Both the position numbers and the translations under genes were made by a program. Positions 1 to 9,350 of a stretch of 64,000 nt of DNA are shown here, piece after piece. The stretch comes from BOKV01 sp041397525 (GTDB lineage Bacteria > Pseudomonadota > Alphaproteobacteria > Rhizobiales > Rhizobiaceae), in NCBI GenBank assembly GCA_041397525.1, contig JAWKWL010000002.1, positions 248,001 through 312,000 of the forward strand, written 5' to 3'. The notes under the pieces are model-generated. The model searched no databases, was not told the origin of the DNA, and saw nothing but the letters and a program-made list of their open reading frames with translations. How positions within the stretch are numbered: the first letter of the stretch is position 1; each line of letters begins with the position of its first letter.

Positions 1-33
1 GCTGATCTCGATTCCGTCAAGGCCTAGAAACAT
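1..33 (-). CDS. TRAP transporter large permease (DctM/TakM type), N-terminal fragment
   Basis: An ATG at 33-31 on the minus strand opens a frame reading MFLGLDGIEIS up to the window edge. A purine-rich GGGGA ribosome site lies about 7 nt upstream. MFLGLDG-type starts are typical of TRAP large (12-TM) permeases. It follows the binding-protein and small-permease genes on the same strand, the usual P-Q-M order. Only 11 codons are visible, so the family call rests mainly on position and this short start. Confidence 0.72.
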   Translation of the reverse strand, partial: MFLGLDGIEIS

Positions 34-110
34 GTCTAATCCCCATCATTCGGGTACGCTTGCGCCACCCGTATTGTTATCCAGTTGCAGCCGAGTCCGC
101 GCCTCAGGCC

Positions 111-1013
111 TCAGGCCCCATGCCCTGCGGTCTTGGCGATGGCGTCAGCCTCCTGATCCGAGTCACGATCGAGATACCGGTCACGTGCTTCCTCACCTTC
201 GAGATACTCCAACAGTGACCGGAAGAAGAAGGTAATTGCCTGAAGGAACATCAGTCCGGCAAATGAGATCAGCAATATCTTGAACAGGAAGTACCCGTCG
301 AAGCCGTTGGGCGAAAAGCCAATCGTCTCAACGTCCCATTTGAGCAACTTGCTGGAGCGCATGACGCGATCAAGATCATAATTGCTGGCCAGCGGTGGCC
401 GCGTCAGGTGACGCCACATGAAGAACCAGCCATAAAGCCAGACTATTGTCAGGAACGGGACGGCAAACAGCAGTGATCCGGCCATGTCGATGATCTTCTG
501 CACCCGGTAACTGACGGCGCTGTAGACGAGATCGACGCGCACATGTCCGCCCTGAATGAAAGTATAGGCCGCGCAAAGCGCGACGATCATCGCATTGTAA
601 AGCTTTAACTCCTCGGCAAACCAGCTCACATCCCTGGTGAAGCCGATGCCAAATGGCGCAATGCTGATTTCTGATACCCGGAATATGCGTTGCAGCGCGA
701 CAATGACCACTTGCTGCAACACCATGATCAGCACTGCCCATGCAGCAAGGCGACCGATTGTATTGCTGATTTTTTCCGAGCCGCGCACAAAGGCCCAAAG
801 GATGTGGCGTCTCCACAATCCGACCACCAGCAGGATCAGCACCAGATCGAATACAATGAAGAAGAACTCCACGGACGCGCCGTAGTAAATCAACTTGGAA
901 ATCCATGCCATGTCAGAAAAGTTCGGCCAGGCCGACGGTGAGACCAACACCGTGACGAGATTCACGATGCCGAACGCGACATTTTTCAGGAACCAGATGA
1001 TTGAATCAAACAT
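111..1013 (-). CDS. TRAP transporter small permease (DctQ/TakQ family)
   Basis: This membrane subunit of a tripartite ATP-independent periplasmic transporter works with the binding protein encoded upstream and the large permease downstream. The roughly 300-residue product is longer than a typical 160-200 residue DctQ. It has extra hydrophobic segments at its N-terminus before the core that begins near AFVRGSEK, as in TakQ-type subunits. The core holds several TM helices and the stretch IQGGHVRVDLVY, resembling the conserved GGHIRVD-type DctQ motif. The C-terminal tail is acidic and cytoplasmic-looking. I chose the ATG at 1013, which has a GGCAGGG element upstream; an in-frame TTG six codons earlier is an alternative. 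An intrinsic-terminator-like hairpin precedes it. Confidence 0.88.
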   Translation of the reverse strand: MFDSIIWFLKNVAFGIVNLVTVLVSPSAWPNFSDMAWISKLIYYGASVEFFFIVFDLVLILLVVGLWRRHILWAFVRGSEKISNTIGRLAAWAVLIMVLQQVVIVALQRIFRVSEISIAPFGIGFTRDVSWFAEELKLYNAMIVALCAAYTFIQGGHVRVDLVYSAVSYRVQKIIDMAGSLLFAVPFLTIVWLYGWFFMWRHLTRPPLASNYDLDRVMRSSKLLKWDVETIGFSPNGFDGYFLFKILLISFAGLMFLQAITFFFRSLLEYLEGEEARDRYLDRDSDQEADAIAKTAGHGA

Positions 1014-1120
1014 GGGAGCCCTGCCCGCCAACTATATTTATCGGCAATCGGAATCGGTGTTGGGCAACGCCCCCGTTTCGAGCGCTGCAAAACCTGCCGA
1101 TGCCACCGTGTCAAGGAAAA

Positions 1121-1145
1121 ACGCCGCCCCGGAAAGGGGCGGCGT
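1121..1145 (-). terminator. Attenuator-like hairpin between TRAP binding-protein and permease genes
   Basis: A perfect 10-bp stem (arms ACGCCGCCCC and GGGGCGGCGT, 5-nt loop) lies between the takP-like stop and the small permease start. On the minus strand it is followed by a run of T. This is the form of a Rho-independent terminator. Partial termination, or 3'-end protection of the upstream message, would yield more binding protein than permease. The structure is seen; the role is inferred. Confidence 0.75.
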
Positions 1146-1158
1146 CAATGCCGTGAGG

Positions 1159-2247
<1,089 letters not shown>

Positions 2248-2477
2248 GCTTTCTCCTCCTGATTAATTCTTGATTCTGCACGAAAACGACCCTCGGCCAA
2301 TCGCACGAGGGCTCGGTAGGCACTACACGACAATTTGACAAGTCGCGCAAGTACCGAGAGCATCCGTAGAACTACTGAAATACGTGCATTTTCCCTTGCA
2401 CTGACGCGATTTTCCGGTGAATTGGGCCGCGCTGGGGACCAGCCGATCACACTGGACAATCTGCCGGAGGGCGTTCC

Positions 2478-3857
2478 ATGTCATTGAGAACAAAACTGTT
2501 GCTGATCTCCTTGCTGCCGATAATCGCAATGTCTGCGGCCATGGCAGGAGTGATCAGCTTCCAGTCCGACAGGCTTTCACAGGCACAGGTTTCAGCCGTC
2601 AAGGCAATGATCCTGCGCTCCAAGGAAACCGAACTTCGCAACTATGTCACCTTGGCGCGGACCGCGATCGAACCGTTTTACTCCTCAAGTTGGTCAACTA
2701 CGCCGCTTGCCAAGCGCCAGGTCACCGACATCATTAACCGCATGACTTTCGGCCAGGATGGCTACTTCTACGTCTATGAGGAAAATGGCACGAACCTGGT
2801 GCATCCGCGGTTGCCGGAACTGGTCGGTGGCAACTGGATTGACCTCAAGGATCCCAATGGACAGCCGGTAATACGCGACCTGATCGAAAACGCAAAATCC
2901 GGCGGCAGCTTCTACGAATATGTCTGGAACAAGCCGTCAACCGGCGCTGATGCCGACAAGATCGGTTATTCGGTATTCCTCGACAAATGGAAATGGATGA
3001 TGGGTTCCGGCCTCTATGTCGATGACATAGCCAGCCAGGTCGCCACCATCAGTGACCAGCTCGAAATGACCATCGCTGAGACCCGCTGGGTTCTGCTTGC
3101 CCTGACGTTGGGCGCCATTGTCCTTTCCGGCACCTTCATCGGCGGCATCAGGCTTTCCGAGCAGCGCATGGCCGACCAGCGCCTCAAGGAACTCACCAGC
3201 CGGCTGGTCGACATCCAGGAACTTGAGCGAAAACGTGTTTCGTCCGAACTGCATGACGGGATCAGCCAGTTGCTGGTTTCGGTGAGCTACACGCTCGATG
3301 CTGCGCGCGAAAAAGCGGGCAACCGAAAAGCCGTGAGCCAGCAACTCGATGCTGCCAGCGCCACGCTTGAAAACGCGATTGCCGAGGTTCGCCGCATATC
3401 GATGGACCTGCGCCCCTCCATTCTCGACGATGTCGGACTTGCAGCCGCAATCACCAGCCTCGCTCGCGATTTCAGCGCCCGAAGCGCGATCAGGGTCGAT
3501 GTCGCTGCAGAGCGGGTGGGAGCCGGAATTCCCGATGCGGCAAAGACTGCACTTTATCGCGTAACCCAGGAAGCGCTGACCAATGTCGCGCGCCATTCCA
3601 ATGCAAGCAAGGTCCGGATCGAGCTTGGCTGCGCGGGACAGCATGTGCGCCTGATGATTGTCGACAACGGCTCCGGCATGCCAGTCGAATCACGTCGCGA
3701 CGCGGTACAGGGCAACGGTCTAGGCCTGCGCAACATGCGTGAGCGTATCGACAGTTTCGGCGGCAAGATGGAGATCACCGAACCACGCGGCGGCGGACTG
3801 GAGATTGAAATCTTGTTACCCTCCTCCAAACCGGATTCCGGAAGGCTGGCAGCATGA
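2478..3857 (+). CDS. Cache-domain sensor histidine kinase (NarL-partner, HisKA_3 type)
   Basis: This 459-residue membrane kinase begins with a TM helix (about 7-28). A periplasmic single-Cache sensor domain follows (about 35-195), with the typical GQDGYFYVYEENG segment and later FLDKWKWMMGSGLY. A second TM helix spans about 204-223. A HisKA_3 dimerisation domain contains the phospho-acceptor His259 in SELHDGISQ. An HATPase domain has the N-box EALTNVARHS and G-box NGLGLRNMRER. Its stop overlaps the next gene by 4 bp, so the two are co-translated. It is divergent from the takP-like gene, which suggests it senses a small organic acid and controls that TRAP operon (inference from context). Confidence 0.9.
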   Translation: MSLRTKLLLISLLPIIAMSAAMAGVISFQSDRLSQAQVSAVKAMILRSKETELRNYVTLARTAIEPFYSSSWSTTPLAKRQVTDIINRMTFGQDGYFYVYEENGTNLVHPRLPELVGGNWIDLKDPNGQPVIRDLIENAKSGGSFYEYVWNKPSTGADADKIGYSVFLDKWKWMMGSGLYVDDIASQVATISDQLEMTIAETRWVLLALTLGAIVLSGTFIGGIRLSEQRMADQRLKELTSRLVDIQELERKRVSSELHDGISQLLVSVSYTLDAAREKAGNRKAVSQQLDAASATLENAIAEVRRISMDLRPSILDDVGLAAAITSLARDFSARSAIRVDVAAERVGAGIPDAAKTALYRVTQEALTNVARHSNASKVRIELGCAGQHVRLMIVDNGSGMPVESRRDAVQGNGLGLRNMRERIDSFGGKMEITEPRGGGLEIEILLPSSKPDSGRLAA

Positions 3858-4501
3858 AGGGAAATTCCGTTACACCGGTTCGCGTCATGGTGGTCGACGA
3901 CCACGATCTCGTGCGTGACGGCATCAGGGCGAGGCTCGCTTCAGCGCCGGGAATTGAGCTTTGCGGCGAATGTTCGTCCGCTGAAGAGGCGATTGCGCTT
4001 GCCGCTGAAACAAGACCCGACGTCATACTCCTCGACATTTCAATGCCGGGCATGAACGGGCTGGAAGCTGCCCCGGTACTCCGCATGGCATCACCATCTT
4101 CACGCATCCTCTTCCTGTCCATTTATGACAACGAACAATATGTGCAGGAAGCATTGCGCGTTGGTGGGGCCGGCTACCTGCTCAAGGATGTAACACGCAA
4201 TGAAATGCTTTCCGCGATTTCAGCAGTTTCCAGTGGCGGCACCTATATCGGCTCGAAACTGGTCAACGCCCTTACCAATCGTTTTGGCAATGGCGCAAAC
4301 CGCCACGGCTTGACGCAGCGCGAGGCGGAAATCCTTGCAGCGATTGCCCGCGGCAAGACCAACAAGGAAATCGCGGTTGCGCTTGAACTGAGTGTGCGCA
4401 CCGTAGAGAGCCACCGCATGTCGATCCGGGAGAAGACCGGCGGCGGCAATGCGGCGCAGTTGTCCCGGATAGCCACCGAAATGGGATTGCTCCAGTCTTA
4501 A
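3854..4501 (+). CDS. NarL/FixJ-family response regulator
   Basis: This 215-residue regulator has an N-terminal receiver domain with acidic residues Asp15-Asp16 and phospho-acceptor Asp61 in LLDISMPG. The conserved Lys is in YLLKD. A LuxR-type HTH follows, with LTQREAEILAAIARGKTNKEIA and the recognition segment SVRTVESHRMSIREK. Its ATGA start overlaps the kinase stop, so it is the cognate partner. The likely target is the divergent TRAP promoter between 2248 and 2477. The gene is convergent with the NicO-like gene, with only about 10 bp between stops. Confidence 0.92.
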   Translation: MKGNSVTPVRVMVVDDHDLVRDGIRARLASAPGIELCGECSSAEEAIALAAETRPDVILLDISMPGMNGLEAAPVLRMASPSSRILFLSIYDNEQYVQEALRVGGAGYLLKDVTRNEMLSAISAVSSGGTYIGSKLVNALTNRFGNGANRHGLTQREAEILAAIARGKTNKEIAVALELSVRTVESHRMSIREKTGGGNAAQLSRIATEMGLLQS

Positions 4502-4511
4502 GCTCAGGACC

Positions 4512-5546
4512 CTAGATATAGAGGCTGGCGCTCAACAAGGTCAGTCCCAGAACGAAGACCATCAGCGCCCCGCCTGTCTCTATGATCCTGTGTATGCTGG
4601 CTCCCCGCTCGGCAGCGCCGCCAATCCGGATGGCAATGTCCTTTGCGCCAACGGCAAGGGTTGCAAGCGTGGCGACCGTGATCCCGGTTCCCAGCGCCAT
4701 GGCCAGTGTCGACAGTATTCCAGCCGCATAAAGCCCGTTCAGGAACGCAAATGTCAGGACGATGATCGCGCCCGAACATGGGCGCAGGCCGACGGCCAGG
4801 ATTGCGGACCACGCCTGGCGCAGTCCGAAATTGCCCTGCAAGCCGGCCGGATCAGGCGCGTGCAAATGTCCGCATTCACCGCAAACCTCGCCTGGCGCAT
4901 GATGGTGATCTGCATGCCCGTGTTCGTGCACATCTGCATGTCCACTCCCGTGACCATGGTCATGTCCGCCACCAAACAGCTTGCGCCAGAGCAGCCAGGC
5001 TCCAAGCACGGTGATACCGGCATAGCTGGCTATTTCGAGATAGGCGGTCAGGTCAGCGCTGCGGATGCCGGTACCGCGCAGAAACACCACGACAACCGCA
5101 ATGAGGGCGATGGCGGTGAATGCCTGAAGAAAGGCGGAGGCGAAAGCCAGCACAATTCCGCGCCGCGCAGCGATTTCATTGGCGAGCATGTAGGAGGAGA
5201 TCACAGCTTTGCCATGCCCGGGACCGGCAGCATGAAAAATCCCGTAGGCAAAGGACAGTCCCGCCATCGTCCATACGTGCGAGCCGTCATTGCGCATTGC
5301 TTTCAGCGCAGCTGTGAGCGAGCGGTAGAATTCCTGCTGGTATTGCTGGATCTGGTAAAGCCATGGCCCGAAAAACCCGGTTGGCTTGATGGCCTGTTCC
5401 GGCCGGCCAAGCCCGAGCGAGTTCTGCGCTTCGGCAAAGCCAGGATAAAGGCTTACCATCAGGACCCCCGAGGCCAGCAGGAAAAGCATCGCCTGGCGCG
5501 ATCGTATCCGGGGAAGGCAGTTCAAGGGCATTCGACACTGACCCAT
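4512..5546 (-). CDS. NicO-family nickel/cobalt transporter
   Basis: This polytopic membrane protein of the NicO/RcnA-like family moves Ni(II) or Co(II). After a hydrophobic signal-like N-terminus it carries GIFHAAGPGHGKAVISSY in a TM helix, a histidine-rich cytoplasmic loop (GGGHDHGHGSGHADVHEHGH and following residues), a CGECGHLH motif, and GLRPCSGAIIVLTFA in a later helix. These are hallmark NicO signatures. Its start overlaps the end of the DUF1007 gene, indicating coupling. ATG at 5546 has GGGGA upstream; ATG at 5531 is an alternative. NicO/DUF1007 pairs are common and DUF1007 is thought to be the extracytoplasmic partner. Direction of transport cannot be read from sequence. Confidence 0.88.
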   Translation of the reverse strand: MGQCRMPLNCLPRIRSRQAMLFLLASGVLMVSLYPGFAEAQNSLGLGRPEQAIKPTGFFGPWLYQIQQYQQEFYRSLTAALKAMRNDGSHVWTMAGLSFAYGIFHAAGPGHGKAVISSYMLANEIAARRGIVLAFASAFLQAFTAIALIAVVVVFLRGTGIRSADLTAYLEIASYAGITVLGAWLLWRKLFGGGHDHGHGSGHADVHEHGHADHHHAPGEVCGECGHLHAPDPAGLQGNFGLRQAWSAILAVGLRPCSGAIIVLTFAFLNGLYAAGILSTLAMALGTGITVATLATLAVGAKDIAIRIGGAAERGASIHRIIETGGALMVFVLGLTLLSASLYI

Positions 5547-6166
5547 GTAAGCCAGTCATCCCCGAGCGAGGCGTTCTTCGGGTCGGCAAAAAATTGCTCG
5601 GTCAAAGTCAGGCTGCTCTGTGAATTGAGTTTGTCGAAATCCGGCCTGTCGATCTGCACCTTGCAGGCAGCGCCCTCGCCGGTCACCTGAACGGCTGCAT
5701 CGCTGGCGATTTCCATTGCCACGTAGAAAGTCGGATCGCTGACCGAAACCTTGAACGGCTTTCCTTTCAACGAGACCGGCTCCTTCATCTTGAGTGAAAA
5801 GAACATCAGGACCTGATTGTCGACATAGTCAACCATCACCGCTTCCGGCGGGTTGAACTCGTCGGTCTCGGAACCGGAGCGAACTTCGGTATAATAGTCA
5901 TATTCGGCAATCGAACTTCCAACCGTCCTGCCGACTTCGTCCAGTTCGGCAGCATCCAGCTTGCCATCGCCGTTTGCATCGTAATTGAGCAGAACATCGG
6001 ATGAAAACAGGTCGTCAAAACGCCAGACATGCCGCAGTTCGGTCACGTTGCCCTGTGCATCACGAAGGATTTCGAGATTGCTTTCGACAAAGACATGCGG
6101 ATGGGCAGCGGCGGCTTGCGGCAATGCCGCAATCACAATGGCTGCAATTCCTGCCCGCCTGATCAT
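5522..6166 (-). CDS. DUF1007 family exported protein
   Basis: This DUF1007 protein is an extracytoplasmic component usually paired with NicO transporters. It begins with a signal peptide (MIRRAGIAAIVIAALPQAAAAHPH); a His-x-His at the mature N-terminus could bind metal. A segment DANGDGKLDAAE looks like an EF-hand-type calcium or divalent cation loop. I chose ATG 6166 because AGGA lies 9 nt upstream and it starts directly with the signal peptide; ATGs at 6205 and 6241 are possible but extend the N-terminus without a good ribosome site. It overlaps the NicO gene downstream. Confidence 0.85.
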   Translation of the reverse strand: MIRRAGIAAIVIAALPQAAAAHPHVFVESNLEILRDAQGNVTELRHVWRFDDLFSSDVLLNYDANGDGKLDAAELDEVGRTVGSSIAEYDYYTEVRSGSETDEFNPPEAVMVDYVDNQVLMFFSLKMKEPVSLKGKPFKVSVSDPTFYVAMEIASDAAVQVTGEGAACKVQIDRPDFDKLNSQSSLTLTEQFFADPKNASLGDDWLTWVSVECP

Positions 6167-6250
6167 GTCAAGAATTCCTGCTGCCTGACCATGTGTTTGT
6201 TTCATGCCCACTACGGTCCGATTGGGTCTGAATAAAGGCATTCATATGGT

Positions 6251-7156
6251 TCACGCGACCGCTACGCCGTTCTCGCGAAACCATTGCGCCATGAAATCGA
6301 CAAACACCCGCACCTTGGCCGGAACATGACGGCGATGCGGATAGACGGCGTAAACCCCGCTGCCTTGCGGCACGCATTTTTCCAGCAGACTTACCAGCCT
6401 GCCTTCGCGGATTTCATGCTCAACGGAAAATTCCGGCACCATGGTAATGCCGAGCCCGGCCAGGGCTGCCCGCTTGGTAACCTCCGGCGAGTTCACCTCG
6501 ATCGTCGAATTGACCGGCACCGTGAATTCGCGACCCTCTTCATCGACAAAAACCCAGTTGTTGCGTCCCTTCCAGTTGGTATCCACAACAGCTGGATAAT
6601 TGACCAGCTCCCTTGGATGGGTGGGTCTGCCGTGGGCCTGGATGAAGCCCGGCGAGGCACACAAAATCAGGCGGAAGCCCGAAAGCTTTCTCGCTATCAG
6701 CGTCGAATCAGTCAGCCGAGAAATACGGATCGCCACGTCAAAACGATCCTCGACAAGGTCAACCAGCCGGTCGTCGAGGTTCACGTCTAGCGTGATGTCC
6801 GGATATTCGGCGGCGAATTCAACAATGGGCAGGCCGATTTCAAGATCGGTCAGCGAACGCGGTGCCGATATCCGCAGCCGGCCCTTGAGGCCCGCTCCCG
6901 CTTCACGCACATTCTCCTGAAGTTCTTTTACCCGTGAAAGAATCTCGTTTGATGAATGGTAATAAAGTTGCCCCGCTTCGGTAAGCGAAAACTGTCGCGT
7001 CGTACGGTTCAGCAGCAGAATGCCAAGTTCATCTTCAAGTTCGCGCACATATTTCGACATCAGCGCCTTGGAACGTCCAAGCTTGCGCGCGGCGGCCGAA
7101 AACCCTTCCGCATCCACGACTTCCACATAGGCTTGCATTCTGGTCAAAGTATCCAC
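6251..7156 (-). CDS. LysR-family transcriptional regulator
   Basis: This 301-residue regulator has a canonical N-terminal winged HTH (TRMQAYVEVVDAEGFSAAARKLGRSKALMSKYVRELE) and a LysR substrate-binding domain (from about residue 90). I chose the GTG at 7156 with GGACGGG upstream because it puts the HTH at the usual distance from the N-terminus. An ATG at 7207 would overlap the WD40 gene and add an atypical tail. The subgroup with an RSKALMSKYVRELE recognition segment is common in rhizobial genomes. It lies between the metal transporter pair and the WD40/CobW genes, so it may regulate one of them; no operator was identified. Confidence 0.88.
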   Translation of the reverse strand: MDTLTRMQAYVEVVDAEGFSAAARKLGRSKALMSKYVRELEDELGILLLNRTTRQFSLTEAGQLYYHSSNEILSRVKELQENVREAGAGLKGRLRISAPRSLTDLEIGLPIVEFAAEYPDITLDVNLDDRLVDLVEDRFDVAIRISRLTDSTLIARKLSGFRLILCASPGFIQAHGRPTHPRELVNYPAVVDTNWKGRNNWVFVDEEGREFTVPVNSTIEVNSPEVTKRAALAGLGITMVPEFSVEHEIREGRLVSLLEKCVPQGSGVYAVYPHRRHVPAKVRVFVDFMAQWFRENGVAVA

Positions 7157-7190
7157 GTACCCGTCCCGTCTGTTGCTGGCGGGCGACCGC

Positions 7191-8177
7191 TCATGCAGTG
7201 AGGTCAATCACGCCCGCTTCACCCTCTTCGCTTCCAAAGGCCAGCCGCTTGCCGCTCCTGTCCCATTCAAGGGCGCTGATGGCGCCCTTGCCGCCGCGAC
7301 GCATCGCGGCTTCCCTGCCATCGGCAATGCGCACGGCGAGGATCATGCCATCAGCATAGCCGATTGCAACCACCTCTTCCTGTGGATGACATGAAACGCG
7401 GGTGACCAGCACCTGCCCCATGGAACCGAGTTCCTTTGGAGCCTTGCCCATCGGGCCATCCTTGCCGGTGAACGGCCATACGATTGCCGCCGGCGCACCG
7501 GAACTGGCTAGCCATGCCCCCTTCGCAGACCATGACAGGGATTTGACCTTGGCCGGGTAACCGCTCATGCGCATGTGCTTCGAGTCAGCCAGACGCCAGC
7601 CATGCAGCGCATTTTCCTGCATCATCGAAACCACGTATTTTCCATCCGGCGAGAATGTCACGCCGGTATGCGCACCCTTCCATTCGAGAAAGACCGGCGA
7701 GCCCTGCGAATTGACCCAGGCGAGTTCCACGCCGTTATAGCGCGCCATCGCGATACGCATGCCTTTTGGTGCAAAGGCGAGGCCCTCGATCGATCGCTCG
7801 CAGATAATCTCACGGACTTCCCCGGTGCCGGTCCTGTTACCGGTCAGTACCATTGCAGATTTTCCGGACGAGGCGGCAACACTGCCTGCTGGACCTGTCG
7901 CCAACGCATCAACCCATCTGCCCGTCGCCTCACGCAGTGTCTCTGCCCGGCCTTCGGCATGGAACCGCGCCAGCGATCCGTCTTCGCCAGCTGTTACCAG
8001 CGTTTCTGCGGAGAGGTCAGCTGTCGCAAGGCATAGCCCCCGGTGAACCTCGTATTTGCGTTCACGCCCGTCCAGCACGCTGACATGCCCGTCGGACATG
8101 GCGAATACCGGAAGGCCAGAAACGAACCCTGCCCATTCGACATTGTCACCCGCGTCAATATTGGCTATCGTCGGCAT
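7191..8177 (-). CDS. WD40-repeat beta-propeller protein, CobW-linked
   Basis: This 328-residue cytoplasmic protein lacks a signal peptide. Its repeated units include LATADLSAETLVTAGEDGSL, GVTFSPDGKYVVSMMQENAL, SLSWSAKGAWLASSGAPA and SALEWDRSGKRLAFGSEEG, consistent with a six- or seven-bladed propeller. Its ATG overlaps the cobW stop by one base (TGATG), so the two are translationally coupled. The repeated association with a CobW-type GTPase suggests a metal-delivery partner or scaffold, but no biochemical role is established from sequence. Confidence 0.82.
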   Translation of the reverse strand: MPTIANIDAGDNVEWAGFVSGLPVFAMSDGHVSVLDGRERKYEVHRGLCLATADLSAETLVTAGEDGSLARFHAEGRAETLREATGRWVDALATGPAGSVAASSGKSAMVLTGNRTGTGEVREIICERSIEGLAFAPKGMRIAMARYNGVELAWVNSQGSPVFLEWKGAHTGVTFSPDGKYVVSMMQENALHGWRLADSKHMRMSGYPAKVKSLSWSAKGAWLASSGAPAAIVWPFTGKDGPMGKAPKELGSMGQVLVTRVSCHPQEEVVAIGYADGMILAVRIADGREAAMRRGGKGAISALEWDRSGKRLAFGSEEGEAGVIDLTA

Positions 8178-9274
8178 CAGGCTGCGCAGGCCGCGAAGGT
8201 GCGCTCGAGCTTCTCGCGATCCAGCTTGCGCCCGATGAACACAACCCGGCTCTGGCGTTTTTCACCCTCTTTCCAGGCCCGCTGGTGATCGCCTTCGATG
8301 ATCATGTGAATTCCCTGGACCACATACCGCTCGGGATCACCCTTGAAGGCGACAATTCCCTTGAGCCGCAATATGTCCGGACCGTCGATCTGCGTGATCT
8401 TCTGTATCCACGGGAAGAATCGGTCGGGATCAAGTTCGCCACCGCTCAGCGAGACCGTGCCGATGGTGGTGTCATGCGTCCTGGCATCAAGGCCGGCATG
8501 GCCGTGGTGGTGATCATGATGGTCATGCCCATGATGGTGATGATCATGGTCGCAATCCGGACCACATTCATGGTCGTGGTGATCATGATCACGGGCTTCC
8601 AGGAAATTCGGATCGTTTTCGAGCACCCGCTGCAGGTCGAATGCCCCCCTGTCTAGGATTTCCGACAAATCGACATTGGCTCGCTCGGTTCTGTGTATCC
8701 GCGCAGTCGGATTGATCTGGCGGATTACAGCTTCGACCCGTGAAAGTTCTTCCGGTGAAACAAGGTCCGTCTTGTTGAGCACAACAACATCGGCAAAAGC
8801 GATCTGGTCCTCCGCCTCCGGGCTATCCTTGAGGCGCAACAACAAGTGCTTCGCGTCCGCCAGCGCCACCACCGCATCGAGCCGGGAGCGGGCGCGAACA
8901 TCATCATCCATGAAGAATGTCTGGGCAACAGGAGCCGGATCCGCAAGCCCTGTGGTTTCAACGACAATCGCATCGAACCTGCCGCGGCGCTTCATCAGCC
9001 CCTGCACCACGCGGATCAGGTCGCCGCGTACCGTGCAGCACACGCAGCCATTGTTCATTTCATAGATTTCCTCGTCCGATTCGACGATGAGGTCATTGTC
9101 GATACCGATCTCCCCGAATTCGTTGACAATGACGGCATAACGCTTGCCATGGTCACCGGTCAGGATGCGGTTGAGCAGCGTTGTCTTGCCGGCACCAAGA
9201 TAACCAGTGAGGACGGTCACCGGAATTGGCGCATTTGCGCTTGTTTCGCCAGACAATGAAACGGAATCGGACAT
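8177..9274 (-). CDS. CobW/COG0523 family GTPase (putative zinc or cobalt metallochaperone)
   Basis: G3E-family GTPase of about 365 residues. Walker A is GYLGAGKTT at residues 24-32. The metal-binding CxCC is CVCC at 77-80 in EMNNGCVCCTVRGDL. The guanine-specificity motif is NKTD. A long His/Asp-rich loop (DHDHHDHECGPDCDHDHHHH and onward) precedes the C-terminal CobW_C domain. The ATG at 9274 has AGCAGG upstream. COG0523 members hand zinc, cobalt or other metals to client enzymes and are often Zur-controlled. I could not find a convincing Zur box in the short upstream gap. It is co-translated with the WD40 gene. Confidence 0.9.
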   Translation of the reverse strand: MSDSVSLSGETSANAPIPVTVLTGYLGAGKTTLLNRILTGDHGKRYAVIVNEFGEIGIDNDLIVESDEEIYEMNNGCVCCTVRGDLIRVVQGLMKRRGRFDAIVVETTGLADPAPVAQTFFMDDDVRARSRLDAVVALADAKHLLLRLKDSPEAEDQIAFADVVVLNKTDLVSPEELSRVEAVIRQINPTARIHRTERANVDLSEILDRGAFDLQRVLENDPNFLEARDHDHHDHECGPDCDHDHHHHGHDHHDHHHGHAGLDARTHDTTIGTVSLSGGELDPDRFFPWIQKITQIDGPDILRLKGIVAFKGDPERYVVQGIHMIIEGDHQRAWKEGEKRQSRVVFIGRKLDREKLERTFAACAA

Positions 9275-9350
9275 GGAAAACCTGCTCTTGGGGGTTGATG
9301 ATGCAGGATATATGCGATCTTTGCCGCCGGTTCCAGACGGTGCATCGCAA

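Noticed and set aside
4590..5690. A 366-codon open frame antisense to the NicO gene
   Set aside because: It lacks any domain and mirrors the NicO gene.
8480..8600. A simple repeat region (GTGATCATGATGGTC type)
   Set aside because: This is the coding sequence for the histidine/aspartate-rich loop of the CobW protein, not a repeat array.
9275..9350. Possible Zur box upstream of the CobW-family gene
   Set aside because: The short gap has GAT...ATC symmetry around ATATAT, but it does not match the expected Zur palindrome well enough to report as a feature.
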